A DNA stretch of 46,246 bases from Sphingobacteriales bacterium (GTDB taxonomy: Bacteria > Bacteroidota > Bacteroidia > Chitinophagales > Chitinophagaceae). The notes under the pieces were generated by a model. It was not told the origin of the DNA. It worked only from the letters and a program-made list of their open reading frames with translations, and made no database searches. The stretch spans positions 1-46,246 of the forward strand of contig OMJB01000108.1 of NCBI GenBank assembly GCA_900299255.1, in the 5' to 3' direction. Positions 36,601 through 43,067 of the stretch are shown one piece after another (the stretch's first letter is position 1; every line of letters starts with the position of its first letter). The position numbers and the translations under genes were made by a program.

Positions 36601-37819
36601 GGACCTTACAGCAACTGATGCAACCGGAGGTGTTACTTACTCATGGGCCGGGCCGGCCGGGTTTTCATCCACGCTCCAGTATCCGCTCATCAGCCCGGTG
36701 CATCTGAATAATGCAGGTACATATACGGTTACTGCTTCAAGGCTGGGATGCGTTTCTGCACCTGCAACTGTATTGGTAGTTGTTCACCCAATACCCGCCA
36801 TCACCAAAGTGACGGCTACTGACCCAACCACCTGCCAGGGCACCAATGGTACTATGACTCTGGAAGGATTGCTGGCAGGGGTAAGCTATACTGTGCAGTA
36901 CAGTTTCAATGGCAACCCGGTATCTGTGGTTTTTGTGGCCGACGGATCAGGTAAAGTTGTTGTTACCGGCCTGGCTCAGGGCGAATACACCAACATCAAC
37001 GTAACGTCGTTTACATGCCCGTCCAACACGGTGGGGCCGGTAACACTTACAGATCCTAATCCGCCGCCGGCGCCAAAGCTGAGCAGCAATAGCCCGCTGT
37101 GTAGCGGCAAGGCGCTCAGGTTTGATGCTACTGATGCGATTACTGATCTGGCCTACGAATGGACAGGCCCCAATGGCTTTACATCTGACCTGAGGAACCC
37201 GAAGATAGATGCTGTGACCATGGCCGATTCAGGATTGTTTACTTTAGTGATCAGGCATTTGAACTGCCCTGCAACAGCATCGGTGAATGTAATTGTCTAT
37301 CCGCCGCTTACGCTTACCAATGTAACAGCCAGCCATGTGATACCCATTGGCAGCAGTGTAACACTGAGTGCTGATGGCGCAGTATTCTATGTATGGTCAC
37401 CGTTCGATGGATCGCTGGATAATCCTAATATTAAAAATCCGGTAGCTACTCCTATTGTAACTACTACATACATGGTACAGGGCATGAACCAGTGGGGTTG
37501 TGCCGACTCAGCCGAAGTAACCATATCGGTAGACCAGATTGTGAATGAGAACATGCCGAACACATTTACACCTAACGGCGATGGGCTCAACGACATCTTC
37601 AAAATTGAAAACATCAAGTTTGATAAGCTGGTGGAATTCTCAGTATTTAACCGCTGGGGGCAAATGGTCTACCACAACAACAGCGATGCCACTAAAGGCT
37701 GGGATGGCACCTTCAATGGGCAGCAGTGCGATATGGGTGTCTACAACTACAGCATCATCCTTGCAGAGCCAAGTGGCAAGAACAAGTACTTTAAGGGGAC
37801 AGTGTCATTGGTGAGGTAG
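30698..37819 (+). CDS. Giant repeat protein 2: 18 BIG2-like repeats, T9SS type B (gliding-motility C-terminal) sorting domain
   Basis: 2373 aa with signal peptide to ~residue 26 (INLFAQQ). Residues ~27-330 form an N-terminal region ending in SYPVVIDPLV, a segment seen at the end of beta-rich N-terminal domains in other Bacteroidota giant proteins. A cysteine-rich beta region (~330-480) and a PKD-like domain (PPYSYSWAPGGG, ~490-555) follow. Eighteen ~72-aa BIG2-like repeats cover ~557-1855. Then come two TNPTTC..DGTITL-type domains alternating with two Ig-like domains (NSPLCDGAELDL, NSPLCSGKALRF), a PKD-like stretch, and a CHU_C type B sorting domain from ~2286: NTFTPNGDGLNDIFKI, FNRWGQMVYH, GWDGTFNGQQ, MGVYNYSI. 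The repeats belong to the same type as giant protein 1. Predicted surface protein; ligand unknown. Confidence 0.9.
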   Translation: MRYFHFRVVFLFAVFFSLLGINLFAQQPAVLNGQSLLSTAGNYTSFTPEKRLVTDEVVANNRGYEQHPEMGLLYDGAPCSNCFELLDKRTENTKTFRKAGNSNEVMMQTGSGPLHYRGANGEWLTIKSRLRPDNARAGVFTANEQPAPVTIDIQNRLSSIGKDARSFQFNNNLELVFVNADGTEQNLGVADFSHYTAGDDGVYITNAWPGIDAEMLVVRGAVKTNFLINHALPAYASGSLHIRDHFKLSDGLRLNVHDEDKKHHRGNMYINGPKGAPLYEISAAVAFEKAAGRSSLRMLEYAAEGNTVDIVVPGNFLNRAAASYPVVIDPLVSFATSTTIAGPKYSPTWTSGCTYNNAATVPARVTVTDVQFTFQYVASGGALTNNGAYDFKLGTCRSPAPSTLYWNCSSGLPGTCDAVGATIFAGQIEPCIPPPICANYDLNIVFEFYQNYASTSGCSPTYISAGTPLTITVFGRTVEATGIGATSSSICQGQSTTLSASTLYGVPPYSYSWAPGGGTGSTFTVSPSTTTTYTLTVSDACGNVASGTKTINLNPVYAITGQTTICSGGSSTLSCTPGGGSWSSNNLSVATVGASSGVVTGGSLGTAIISYTSPMGCVSTTPVNVILPVAAISGYMVVCQGSTTTLSDATPGGTWSSSNTAIGTVGSVSGVAAGITAGTATISYTTTAGAGCTATAVLTVNPLSPITGTANICVGGTTTLTDIVPGGTWSSSNSAVASVGAFTGVVSGVSAGTATITYTTPTGCRATMSIVVNLLSPISGTTSICQGNSSLLSNLAGGGSWSSSSPSIASIGSSTGLVTGNASGVATITYAIPAGCLTTTSVTVNPIGPVSGSPNLCVGGTSVLSDVGGPGTWTSSNTSVATVGGSSGVATGIALGTATISYVSAAGCTANITVNVGLPTPITGTANVCQGSTTALFNSTPGGTWSSANPSLATVGASTGVVSGVSGGVVAVSYTNPSGCTVSTPVTVNSNPPIGGASLVCMGTTSTLTSTAGGGTWVSSAPGIVGIAASSGLVTGIAAGSAVITYTTPAGCVNSTTITVNVPAAITGVPSACQGNTTTLSNAVPGGTWSSSNPSVATIVSTTGLVSGLAGGTATISYSSAGGCVALQAVTINPISPVTGAGTICAGDVITLSDATPGGTWSSSIPSVATVTSTGSVTGMSAGSTSIIYTTPAGCTASASVGVNPAPAPITGGTLVCVTTTLSDSVPGGTWTSSNPLIAVVGPTTGLVTGVGPGVVTITYTLTGGCTETVLVTVNPLTAISGVPNVCQGSNTTLTYPQPGGTWSSLNPAVATVGSLTGVVTGIAPGSAIVKYTTSTGCAASVLVNVFPISPVAGVPVVCQGSTTTLSDPVAGGTWSTSDPSIGAVGATTGIVTGTGAGTVLIQYTTASGCAAGVVVTVNPLAPITGTPVVCDGSSSALSDAVPGGTWSSVLPGVASVDPSTGLVTGVSAGTTTIRYTTGAGCVASQLFTVNAQPSAIGGSTIVCQGNTTTLANAVPGGTWASSNPAIVNVTGPLTGIITGVNPGTADITYTTTGGCNATITETVYPLSPITGPANVCVGSNVTLNNAVSGGAWSSSVTGIATVDPAAGVVTGTGAGTATISYTTTMGCVATFTENVHPLPSAIGGTPKVCIGSTTVLTNTLAGGTWSTANPAVATVTSGTGIVAGITADTVTITYTSTSGCFMRILVTVNPLPASITGVTSICQGETSLLSDATASGTWSSTAPGIAPVGSMSGIVSGLAPGTANIKYTTPEGCYALTTFVVNPLPAAITGTRVVCEGANTTLFNSLSGGLWLSAAPAIATIGASSGVLAGIAAGTTVVTYVTAAGCSVTASVTVNPTPVLTGSNFTNPTTCVTSDGTITLRGLVAGQAYTVNYTFGSTPVTLVLTAGVSGSVIITGLAIGTYTNFTVTNLSGCTSAVLAGPVVLVNPAPPTVPVAGSNSPLCDGAELDLTATDATGGVTYSWAGPAGFSSTLQYPLISPVHLNNAGTYTVTASRLGCVSAPATVLVVVHPIPAITKVTATDPTTCQGTNGTMTLEGLLAGVSYTVQYSFNGNPVSVVFVADGSGKVVVTGLAQGEYTNINVTSFTCPSNTVGPVTLTDPNPPPAPKLSSNSPLCSGKALRFDATDAITDLAYEWTGPNGFTSDLRNPKIDAVTMADSGLFTLVIRHLNCPATASVNVIVYPPLTLTNVTASHVIPIGSSVTLSADGAVFYVWSPFDGSLDNPNIKNPVATPIVTTTYMVQGMNQWGCADSAEVTISVDQIVNENMPNTFTPNGDGLNDIFKIENIKFDKLVEFSVFNRWGQMVYHNNSDATKGWDGTFNGQQCDMGVYNYSIILAEPSGKNKYFKGTVSLVR
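32370..36265 (+). repeat. 18-unit coding repeat array (about 216 bp per unit)
   Basis: Eighteen uninterrupted repeats of ~72 codons. They match the unit of giant protein 1 (…VCxGxTTTLSxxxPGGTWSSSNPxxATV…TGxVTG…YTTxxGC…VNPL). Cys-Gln at the first cysteine (ICQG/VCQG) is more frequent here than in protein 1, where VCVG is usual. Confidence 0.85.
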
Positions 37820-37889
37820 CTTTGAATATTTTTCGTACCTGATAACGTTTGTCTACTTCGCATCTCAAAGAAGTTTTTTGTCAGAAATT

Positions 37890-38459
37890 TTAAAATGCTG
37901 AATTTAATACTAAGCTAGGGCCTTTCACAAGCCTAAATAACCGTGATTTGATTTTGATTCTTTCCGGATTTAACGGCATTACAAATTCTCCACCTATCAT
38001 TAGGCTTGTAAAAGTTATTCTTGCACCATTGTGTAATATGATTACTCCATGGTTGTAACAATCAAATGCAAAATACTGTATGTCATTGCGAATCAATGGA
38101 GGGGATTTATAAAAAATAACTTCTTTAATATCGTCAAGAATAAACTCAATAGTATTATTCAAACTTAAAAAAATAATTTTCTCATTTTTATCGTCAAAAA
38201 TGAAAGTATCATTTTTGTTTGCTTGATAATAGTTCAAATGAATAATAATCCAGGGAATGAATTGTAGTAAAAAAGTAAAAATGAAAATTAACCCCAATGG
38301 ATTTATTTCTTGAGTATTTAAACCCTTATAATAACAAAGGCCGAGATATCCGCACAACAAAAAAATTGCGTGTATTAGCATGCCATCCATATTCGCAAAC
38401 TGATTTTTGATATTGATTTTGTATATTTCCATTCTTTGCTTTTGCAGCTTACCATCCAA
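37890..38459 (-). CDS. Hypothetical membrane protein with possible PH-like domain
   Basis: 189 aa, clearly AT-rich compared with its neighbours. Two hydrophobic helices (AIFLLCGYLGLCYY and LGLIFIFTFLLQFIPWIIIHL, ~residues 29-80) are followed by a soluble beta-rich stretch (TFIFDDKNEKIIFLSLNNTIEFILDDIKEVIFY...HGVIILHNGARITFTSLMIGG). This arrangement resembles bacterial membrane proteins with a PH-like domain, but the match is by pattern only. Other starts are M10 (38432) and M24. No function can be given. It faces giant protein 2 (70-bp gap between ends). Confidence 0.55.
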   Translation of the reverse strand: MDGKLQKQRMEIYKINIKNQFANMDGMLIHAIFLLCGYLGLCYYKGLNTQEINPLGLIFIFTFLLQFIPWIIIHLNYYQANKNDTFIFDDKNEKIIFLSLNNTIEFILDDIKEVIFYKSPPLIRNDIQYFAFDCYNHGVIILHNGARITFTSLMIGGEFVMPLNPERIKIKSRLFRLVKGPSLVLNSAF

Positions 38460-38673
38460 CTAAATCATATAGATTAAGCAACTTTCTTTGGTGGCATCCT
38501 ATTTCTTACGGGAATTTAATGTATGTAGTAAAATTAATGAATAAACTACATTGATGAGGCAATGTTTCTAACCGCGGAGCCTCGTCGGATAAAGTTGTGG
38601 TCGTATTTTGTTCCACCAGTGTCTCCACATATAGCTGAATTTGAAGGACAGGCTATCCATTTCCATCAACGAA

Positions 38674-38698
38674 AAAGACCCGCACTTCGCGGGCCTTT
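38674..38698 (-). terminator. Rho-independent terminator of the 38721-39824 gene
   Basis: On the minus strand a cccgc/gcggg stem with loop gaagt and outer aaag/cttt pairs (one mismatch) is followed by tctttttc. It lies 23 bp after the stop codon of the T9SS gene in the correct direction. Confidence 0.75.
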
Positions 38699-38720
38699 GA
38701 ATTAGTCAATCCTCTTTGTC

Positions 38721-39824
38721 TTACCTCACAACTGTCATTGTACTCGCAATGCCGTTTCCGGTGCTGGTTCTGAACAGGCAGATGTATTCACCGGCACTTA
38801 AACCACTTACATCAACTGGTATAGTATGTTCGCCTGCGGTAAGAACTTTGAATGCTTTATTCAGAACGGTATGCCCGTTCATATCTGTAATAACAATTTC
38901 TGCGTCTTCGGTGCTGTTCAGCGCCACTCTTATATTTGTAACAGTTGAAGCAGGATTAGGGTAGTTGCCAAAGAAGGTCAGCCCCTTTTTTGTAACACCC
39001 TGCACGCCCACCACATTGCGCGTTCTTACCACCGGGTATATATACAGGTTGTTGGCAATGAAGGCATTGTCGCTGGCATTATCGTACCACAGCCCGTCAT
39101 CAAACATGGTTACATTCTGGTTGTTCAGAATAGTGTCTGTACCTGAAACGGTAAATAAAGCACTCGTCCTGTCGCCATCGGAACTAGTATATAAACCGAG
39201 GGTATCACCTCCAAACGCAGTAGCATCGTAAGTGATTGTGTATCCAACAAAAAATGATTTGTTTAAATATGCAGTAGGGGTTGGAAAGAAAAAGGTCTTA
39301 AAGGTGTCGGACACCGTGTCAATATTTGCAATGCCTAGATGAGTAACAGGCACAGTAACCGCAGCCAGCGATGCATCTGGCAGGCCGCTGTTGTACACAT
39401 TGGTAAAATCAGTCGCAGACCGGTCAGCAACTGACCATGCATTAAAAACAACGGTTTTTGTTGATGCCGGGTTCACCTTTCCACCAAATAGCGACATGAC
39501 ACCAAGCACCTGAACATTGCTGTCGGCGGCGTTAAAATCATACCGCTCCGCAAACCCCTGGTCTCCCCAGTTGTCTATCCCCGACAGGTAACCCGAATCG
39601 CATGTGCTGCCCGAGTAGTAGAGTACCGGTACATCGGTGGCATGGGTGTTTTTCAGAATAATTGTATCGCCGGTAGCAGTGGTGCGGTAACTGTTTCCTG
39701 TTGCAGCAACAGTGTGCGATAGTGATTTTGTGTGGTTTCTGGCAGTTTTCCCTGAAACCGGCACGTGCCACAGTGAAACCAAAGCAGTAAAAATGGTAGT
39801 TGTAAGAATAAAAATGCTCTTCAT
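38721..39824 (-). CDS. Secreted protein with T9SS type A sorting domain
   Basis: 367 aa. The N-terminus MKSIFILTTTIFTALVSLWHVPVSG is a signal peptide. The middle ~260 residues are unrecognised, rich in Thr, Asp and Asn, with beta-like stretches (LYYSGSTCDSGYLSGIDNWGDQGFAERYDF; FFVGYTITYDATAFGGDTLGLYTSSDGDRTSALF), resembling secreted beta-sandwich proteins in which wild-card ligands are typical. The last ~75 residues (FFGNYPNPASTVTNIRVALNS...STMTVVR) are a type A T9SS domain. It has its own promoter candidate (39848-39874) and terminator, so it is monocistronic. No enzymatic motif was found. Confidence 0.75.
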   Translation of the reverse strand: MKSIFILTTTIFTALVSLWHVPVSGKTARNHTKSLSHTVAATGNSYRTTATGDTIILKNTHATDVPVLYYSGSTCDSGYLSGIDNWGDQGFAERYDFNAADSNVQVLGVMSLFGGKVNPASTKTVVFNAWSVADRSATDFTNVYNSGLPDASLAAVTVPVTHLGIANIDTVSDTFKTFFFPTPTAYLNKSFFVGYTITYDATAFGGDTLGLYTSSDGDRTSALFTVSGTDTILNNQNVTMFDDGLWYDNASDNAFIANNLYIYPVVRTRNVVGVQGVTKKGLTFFGNYPNPASTVTNIRVALNSTEDAEIVITDMNGHTVLNKAFKVLTAGEHTIPVDVSGLSAGEYICLFRTSTGNGIASTMTVVR

Positions 39825-39847
39825 ATCCCTGTTTTTATATTTTGCTG

Positions 39848-39874
39848 CAAATATAGATAGCGTTTTTTAGACAA
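39848..39874 (-). promoter_or_regulatory. Promoter candidate of the 38721-39824 gene
   Basis: On the minus strand a perfect TAtaTTTG box (plus-strand caaatata, 39848-39855) has a TTG (caa, 39872-39874) 16 nt upstream, slightly shorter than the usual 17-23 nt spacing. It is about 24 bp before the ATG. Confidence 0.5.
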
Positions 39875-39964
39875 GGTTTAATCATCTGAATAAATTATCT
39901 GAATGAAGTCAATTTAATTTGTCGGAAATTCAGCGAAATAGAAGAAAAGAGTAAATGGTAGATA

Positions 39965-40654
39965 TTATTTGTGCCCGTGGCTTTCAATTTCCCCATCTGC
40001 CATAGTAATGATACGGTCTGAGCGGCCGGCAAAATCAGTATCATGTGTAACGGTAATAATTGTCTGCCCAAACTCTTTAGACAGTTGCTGGAACAGGTCG
40101 AAAACGATCCCCGTGTTTTTTGAATCCAGGTTTCCGGTAGGCTCATCGCCCATAATAATAGCAGGGTCGTTGATGAGTGCACGTGCTATAGCCACGCGCT
40201 GTTGCTGTCCGCCTGAAAGTTTATTGGCTTTTTTCAGCGCCTGCTCTTCCACGCCAAACATCTTTAGTTTTTCGTAGGCTTTTGCTTCTATTTCTTTAGT
40301 AGAGTATTTTCCCAGGCGCATGGCAGGTATCATTACATTCTTCAGGCAGGTAAAATCAGGAAGCAGGTAATGAAACTGGAATACAAACCCTATGGACTCG
40401 TTGCGTATGTGTGCCAGGTTATTTAAAGACAGCCCGGTAACCTGAGTGCCGTTTATCGTGAGTTCGCCTTCATAGTCTGTATCCATCGTTGAGAGTACAT
40501 ACAGCAGGGTAGACTTGCCGCACCCCGATTTGCCCACTATCGAAACAAATTCACCCTTCTTCACTTCAAGAGATATGTTCTTTAATACCGGCATATCTAC
40601 CGGATCATTAAAGAACTTCGTGATGTTCTCAGCTTTTAGTGCGATGCCTTTCAT
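39965..40654 (-). CDS. ABC transporter ATPase, LolD/MacB type
   Basis: 229 aa. Walker A GKSGCGKST (~residues 40-48), Q-loop FQFHYLL, signature LSGGQQQR (~145), Walker B AIIMGDEPTGNLDS and H-loop TVTHD are all intact, so it should hydrolyse ATP. The size, and the sequence between Walker A and the signature, fit the LolD/MacB (MJ0796-like) subfamily that pairs with FtsX-type permeases. Its start codon shares one base with the stop of the permease gene (TAATG), so the two are translationally coupled. With the upstream genes it forms an ABC-type tripartite exporter or extractor. Confidence 0.92.
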   Translation of the reverse strand: MKGIALKAENITKFFNDPVDMPVLKNISLEVKKGEFVSIVGKSGCGKSTLLYVLSTMDTDYEGELTINGTQVTGLSLNNLAHIRNESIGFVFQFHYLLPDFTCLKNVMIPAMRLGKYSTKEIEAKAYEKLKMFGVEEQALKKANKLSGGQQQRVAIARALINDPAIIMGDEPTGNLDSKNTGIVFDLFQQLSKEFGQTIITVTHDTDFAGRSDRIITMADGEIESHGHK

Positions 40655-41898
40655 TATCCTCTGATTATAGTTACCGGGTCAACTTTTGATGCCTTGCGTG
40701 CGGGGAAAAAGCCTGCGGCAATTGTAGTAAGCACGCCAAAACAAATAGCCTCTATATAATGCGGTATGTAAAAAGACATAGGCAGGTACTTAAGTGTACC
40801 GGCGCCAATATAAATACGTGACACTCCAAATGTAATCAGGAACCCTATAACTATACCAATGATGCCGCCCATCAGGCCTATATAAATAGCCTGCTGGAGA
40901 AAAATACTGGTAACTGCCGGACCAGAGAAACCCTGTGCTTTGAGTATGGCAATCTCCTTTATCTTTTCATAAATGGTCATGTTGAGGATGTTGTAGATGC
41001 CAAAGCCTGCCACCAGCAGCAGTACGCCTATCACAGAATTGAGAATGATGGCCCTGATCTTGAATGCTGCTTTAAGCTGTTCGTTGGCGGTCACCCAGTC
41101 TTCAGCTTTATAGCCAGTAACGGCCTCCAGTTCGCGGGCTACCTGTGGGGCGTTGTTATAGTTCTTCAGGTTAATCTTAATGTCAGTAACATAGCTGCGG
41201 TCTTTGCCCAGCAAGTTCTGAGCCTGTGTAATATTTGAATAAGATTTGGTCTCGTCTATTTGTTTCACAGTAGTGGCAAAAATGCCAATTACCCGCATGA
41301 TCATCGGGCTCCCGCTGCCCGAACGCACAGTTATATTGTCGCCTACGTGCAGGCTTAATTTGTCGGCAATGCCTTTGCCAATGAGTACGCTGTTGTTTAC
41401 GCGCTCCAGGCCATGGAAGTCGCCGGCAATCATATTGCCCTGCACATCAAACATTCTGTCTTCGGCAGCAATATTAACACCCGCTACCATGCCGGTAAGC
41501 TGCACACTGCCGCTGTTGTAAATAACGTTTGCAGTAACCTGTGGGGTCACGGCATCAACTTCAGGATTGCGCAGTATCTGTGCTATCAGGCCATACGGAT
41601 TGGTAAGCCCCTGGTTTTGTTTCAGCTGCTTGGGGTTGGCCAGTATCTTCAGCGAATTGTCTTTGAGAAAGCTCTCAAGCATATGCCCATCAGCAACCCT
41701 GTTTTCGCTGTACAACCTGATATGAGGCGTGTTGGTAAACGACATTTTCTCAAAATAATCATTAGTGCCTTTCATCAATGACTGCATGAAGATGAACATG
41801 GATATACCAAACATCACGCCCATGGATGCCACTATGGTCTGCTTCTTCCGGGTGGAGAGGTAGGTGAGGGCTATCTCGGTATTTACGTTCAGTTTCAT
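40654..41898 (-). CDS. ABC transporter permease, FtsX/MacB type
   Basis: 414 aa. One N-terminal helix (IVASMGVMFGISMFIFMQSL) precedes a ~230-aa periplasmic MacB-PCD domain, then three helices in the FtsX region (AFKIRAIILNSVIGVLLLVAGFGIYNIL; YIGLMGGIIGIVIGFLITFGVSRIY; EAICFGVLTTIAAGFFPARKASKVDPVTIIRG). The KVDPVxIIRG ending is the hallmark of MacB/LolC/E permeases. Such proteins do mechanotransmission: they move cargo in the periplasm rather than through the membrane. A 67-bp gap before it (from the MFP gene) holds a short 7-bp repeat tract. Confidence 0.9.
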   Translation of the reverse strand: MKLNVNTEIALTYLSTRKKQTIVASMGVMFGISMFIFMQSLMKGTNDYFEKMSFTNTPHIRLYSENRVADGHMLESFLKDNSLKILANPKQLKQNQGLTNPYGLIAQILRNPEVDAVTPQVTANVIYNSGSVQLTGMVAGVNIAAEDRMFDVQGNMIAGDFHGLERVNNSVLIGKGIADKLSLHVGDNITVRSGSGSPMIMRVIGIFATTVKQIDETKSYSNITQAQNLLGKDRSYVTDIKINLKNYNNAPQVARELEAVTGYKAEDWVTANEQLKAAFKIRAIILNSVIGVLLLVAGFGIYNILNMTIYEKIKEIAILKAQGFSGPAVTSIFLQQAIYIGLMGGIIGIVIGFLITFGVSRIYIGAGTLKYLPMSFYIPHYIEAICFGVLTTIAAGFFPARKASKVDPVTIIRG

Positions 41899-41899
41899 A

Positions 41900-41934
41900 T
41901 GGTATTTGTGAGTTGTATGTTGTGAGTCGTGGGG
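41900..41934 (+). repeat. Short 7-bp tandem repeat between MFP and permease genes
   Basis: tgtgagt (41907-41913), tgtatgt, tgtgagt (41921-41927) and cgtgggg (41928-41934) run in 7-bp phase, with tggtatt just before. On the plus strand the tract is G/T-rich, like those at 3572 and 10474. It sits in the leader of the permease gene within an operon. Confidence 0.55.
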
Positions 41935-41965
41935 GCTTTACTTTCTACGAGGCTGGGGGAGGCTT

Positions 41966-43066
41966 CTACCTCGGTTTTACAATTTTATCGCTGGCATTCA
42001 GGCCTGTAAGCACTTCAATCCAGTCGTCTGATGTGATGCCGGTTGTGATTTTTACAGTATCCATTTTCTGATCCTTCTGCACCAGCACTTTGTTTCCGTT
42101 TATTACAAATTTGTGAGGTATCAGCAGTGCGTTTTCTTTTTTGCTGGTAATAATGTTGGCCTGTAGCTGGGTGCCGGATATCAGGCCGGGATTTTCGGTT
42201 ACAAACCTGGCCTCTACCTTGTATGATTGTGATGACTCGTTAAAGTGCGGGTATATCTTGCTCACCCGTGCTTCATAGGTTTTGTTTTTCTCTGTATTTA
42301 GTTCTACCAATACCTGCTGGCCAATCATTATTTTACTAATGCTGCCTTCGTCAATATCCAGGTTAATAACAATGGAATCAGGATTGCCCAGTTGCGCAAC
42401 CTGATCACCTTTGCGCACCAGGTCGCCCTGTTTTTTGAAAATCTGGTACACTTTGCCCGGGCCAATGGCCTGCAGGTTGTAATACTGATTGCCTGCCTGC
42501 GCATTCTGTAACTGCGACTGGCTATTACTAAGGTCTTGCGATACCTTGTTAGCAGATACTTTGTAGTTTTCTAATGCAGCCTGATAGTTGCTTACTGATG
42601 ACCTGTAGTTAAGGCTGGCCACATCCAGGTCCTGTTTTGAAACTGAATTTGTGGCAGACAGCCGCTGGTATCTGGCTAGTGTTATAGAATCTGTTTCCAT
42701 TTTGACCTTTGCGGCATTTATCTGAGCCTTAAGCTGCAGCAGGGCAGGCGAACTGGCGGAGGCATTAATTCGGGCAAATTCTGCATTGGTCTTGGCAATA
42801 TTCACCTGAGTGTTTTGTTGCCTGTTATCCAGCCGGAAAAGCTCCTGCCCATCTTTTACAATGTCATTCTCTGTTACAAAACTTTTAAGGATGTAGCCAT
42901 CAAACATGGCAGTAAGAATGTAAGCATCTTTAGGCTCAATTTTGCCCGATGCGAATATCGCCTCTGTTACCGGGCCAGTCCTGGGTGATGCCTCTTCAAA
43001 CTTAGGCTTGCACGACATACTAATGGCCAGCAGCATTAACGGTAAAATCCAATGTTTTGATTTCAT
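41966..43066 (-). CDS. Membrane fusion protein (efflux periplasmic adaptor), lipoprotein
   Basis: 366 aa. The lipobox ISMSC gives a lipid-anchored adaptor at C19. The lipoyl-like half-motif GKIEPKDAYILTAMFDGYILKSFVTENDIVKDGQELFRLDNRQ is followed by a long coiled-coil hairpin (residues ~85-190, rich in Ala, Asn, Gln and Leu), then the second lipoyl half and the beta-barrel (IDEGSISKIMIGQQVLVEL), and the C-terminal MP domain (NKVLVQKDQKMDTVKITTGI). It would bridge the permease and the TolC channel across the periplasm. It begins one base after the end of the TolC gene. Confidence 0.9.
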   Translation of the reverse strand: MKSKHWILPLMLLAISMSCKPKFEEASPRTGPVTEAIFASGKIEPKDAYILTAMFDGYILKSFVTENDIVKDGQELFRLDNRQQNTQVNIAKTNAEFARINASASSPALLQLKAQINAAKVKMETDSITLARYQRLSATNSVSKQDLDVASLNYRSSVSNYQAALENYKVSANKVSQDLSNSQSQLQNAQAGNQYYNLQAIGPGKVYQIFKKQGDLVRKGDQVAQLGNPDSIVINLDIDEGSISKIMIGQQVLVELNTEKNKTYEARVSKIYPHFNESSQSYKVEARFVTENPGLISGTQLQANIITSKKENALLIPHKFVINGNKVLVQKDQKMDTVKITTGITSDDWIEVLTGLNASDKIVKPR

Positions 43067-43067
43067 A

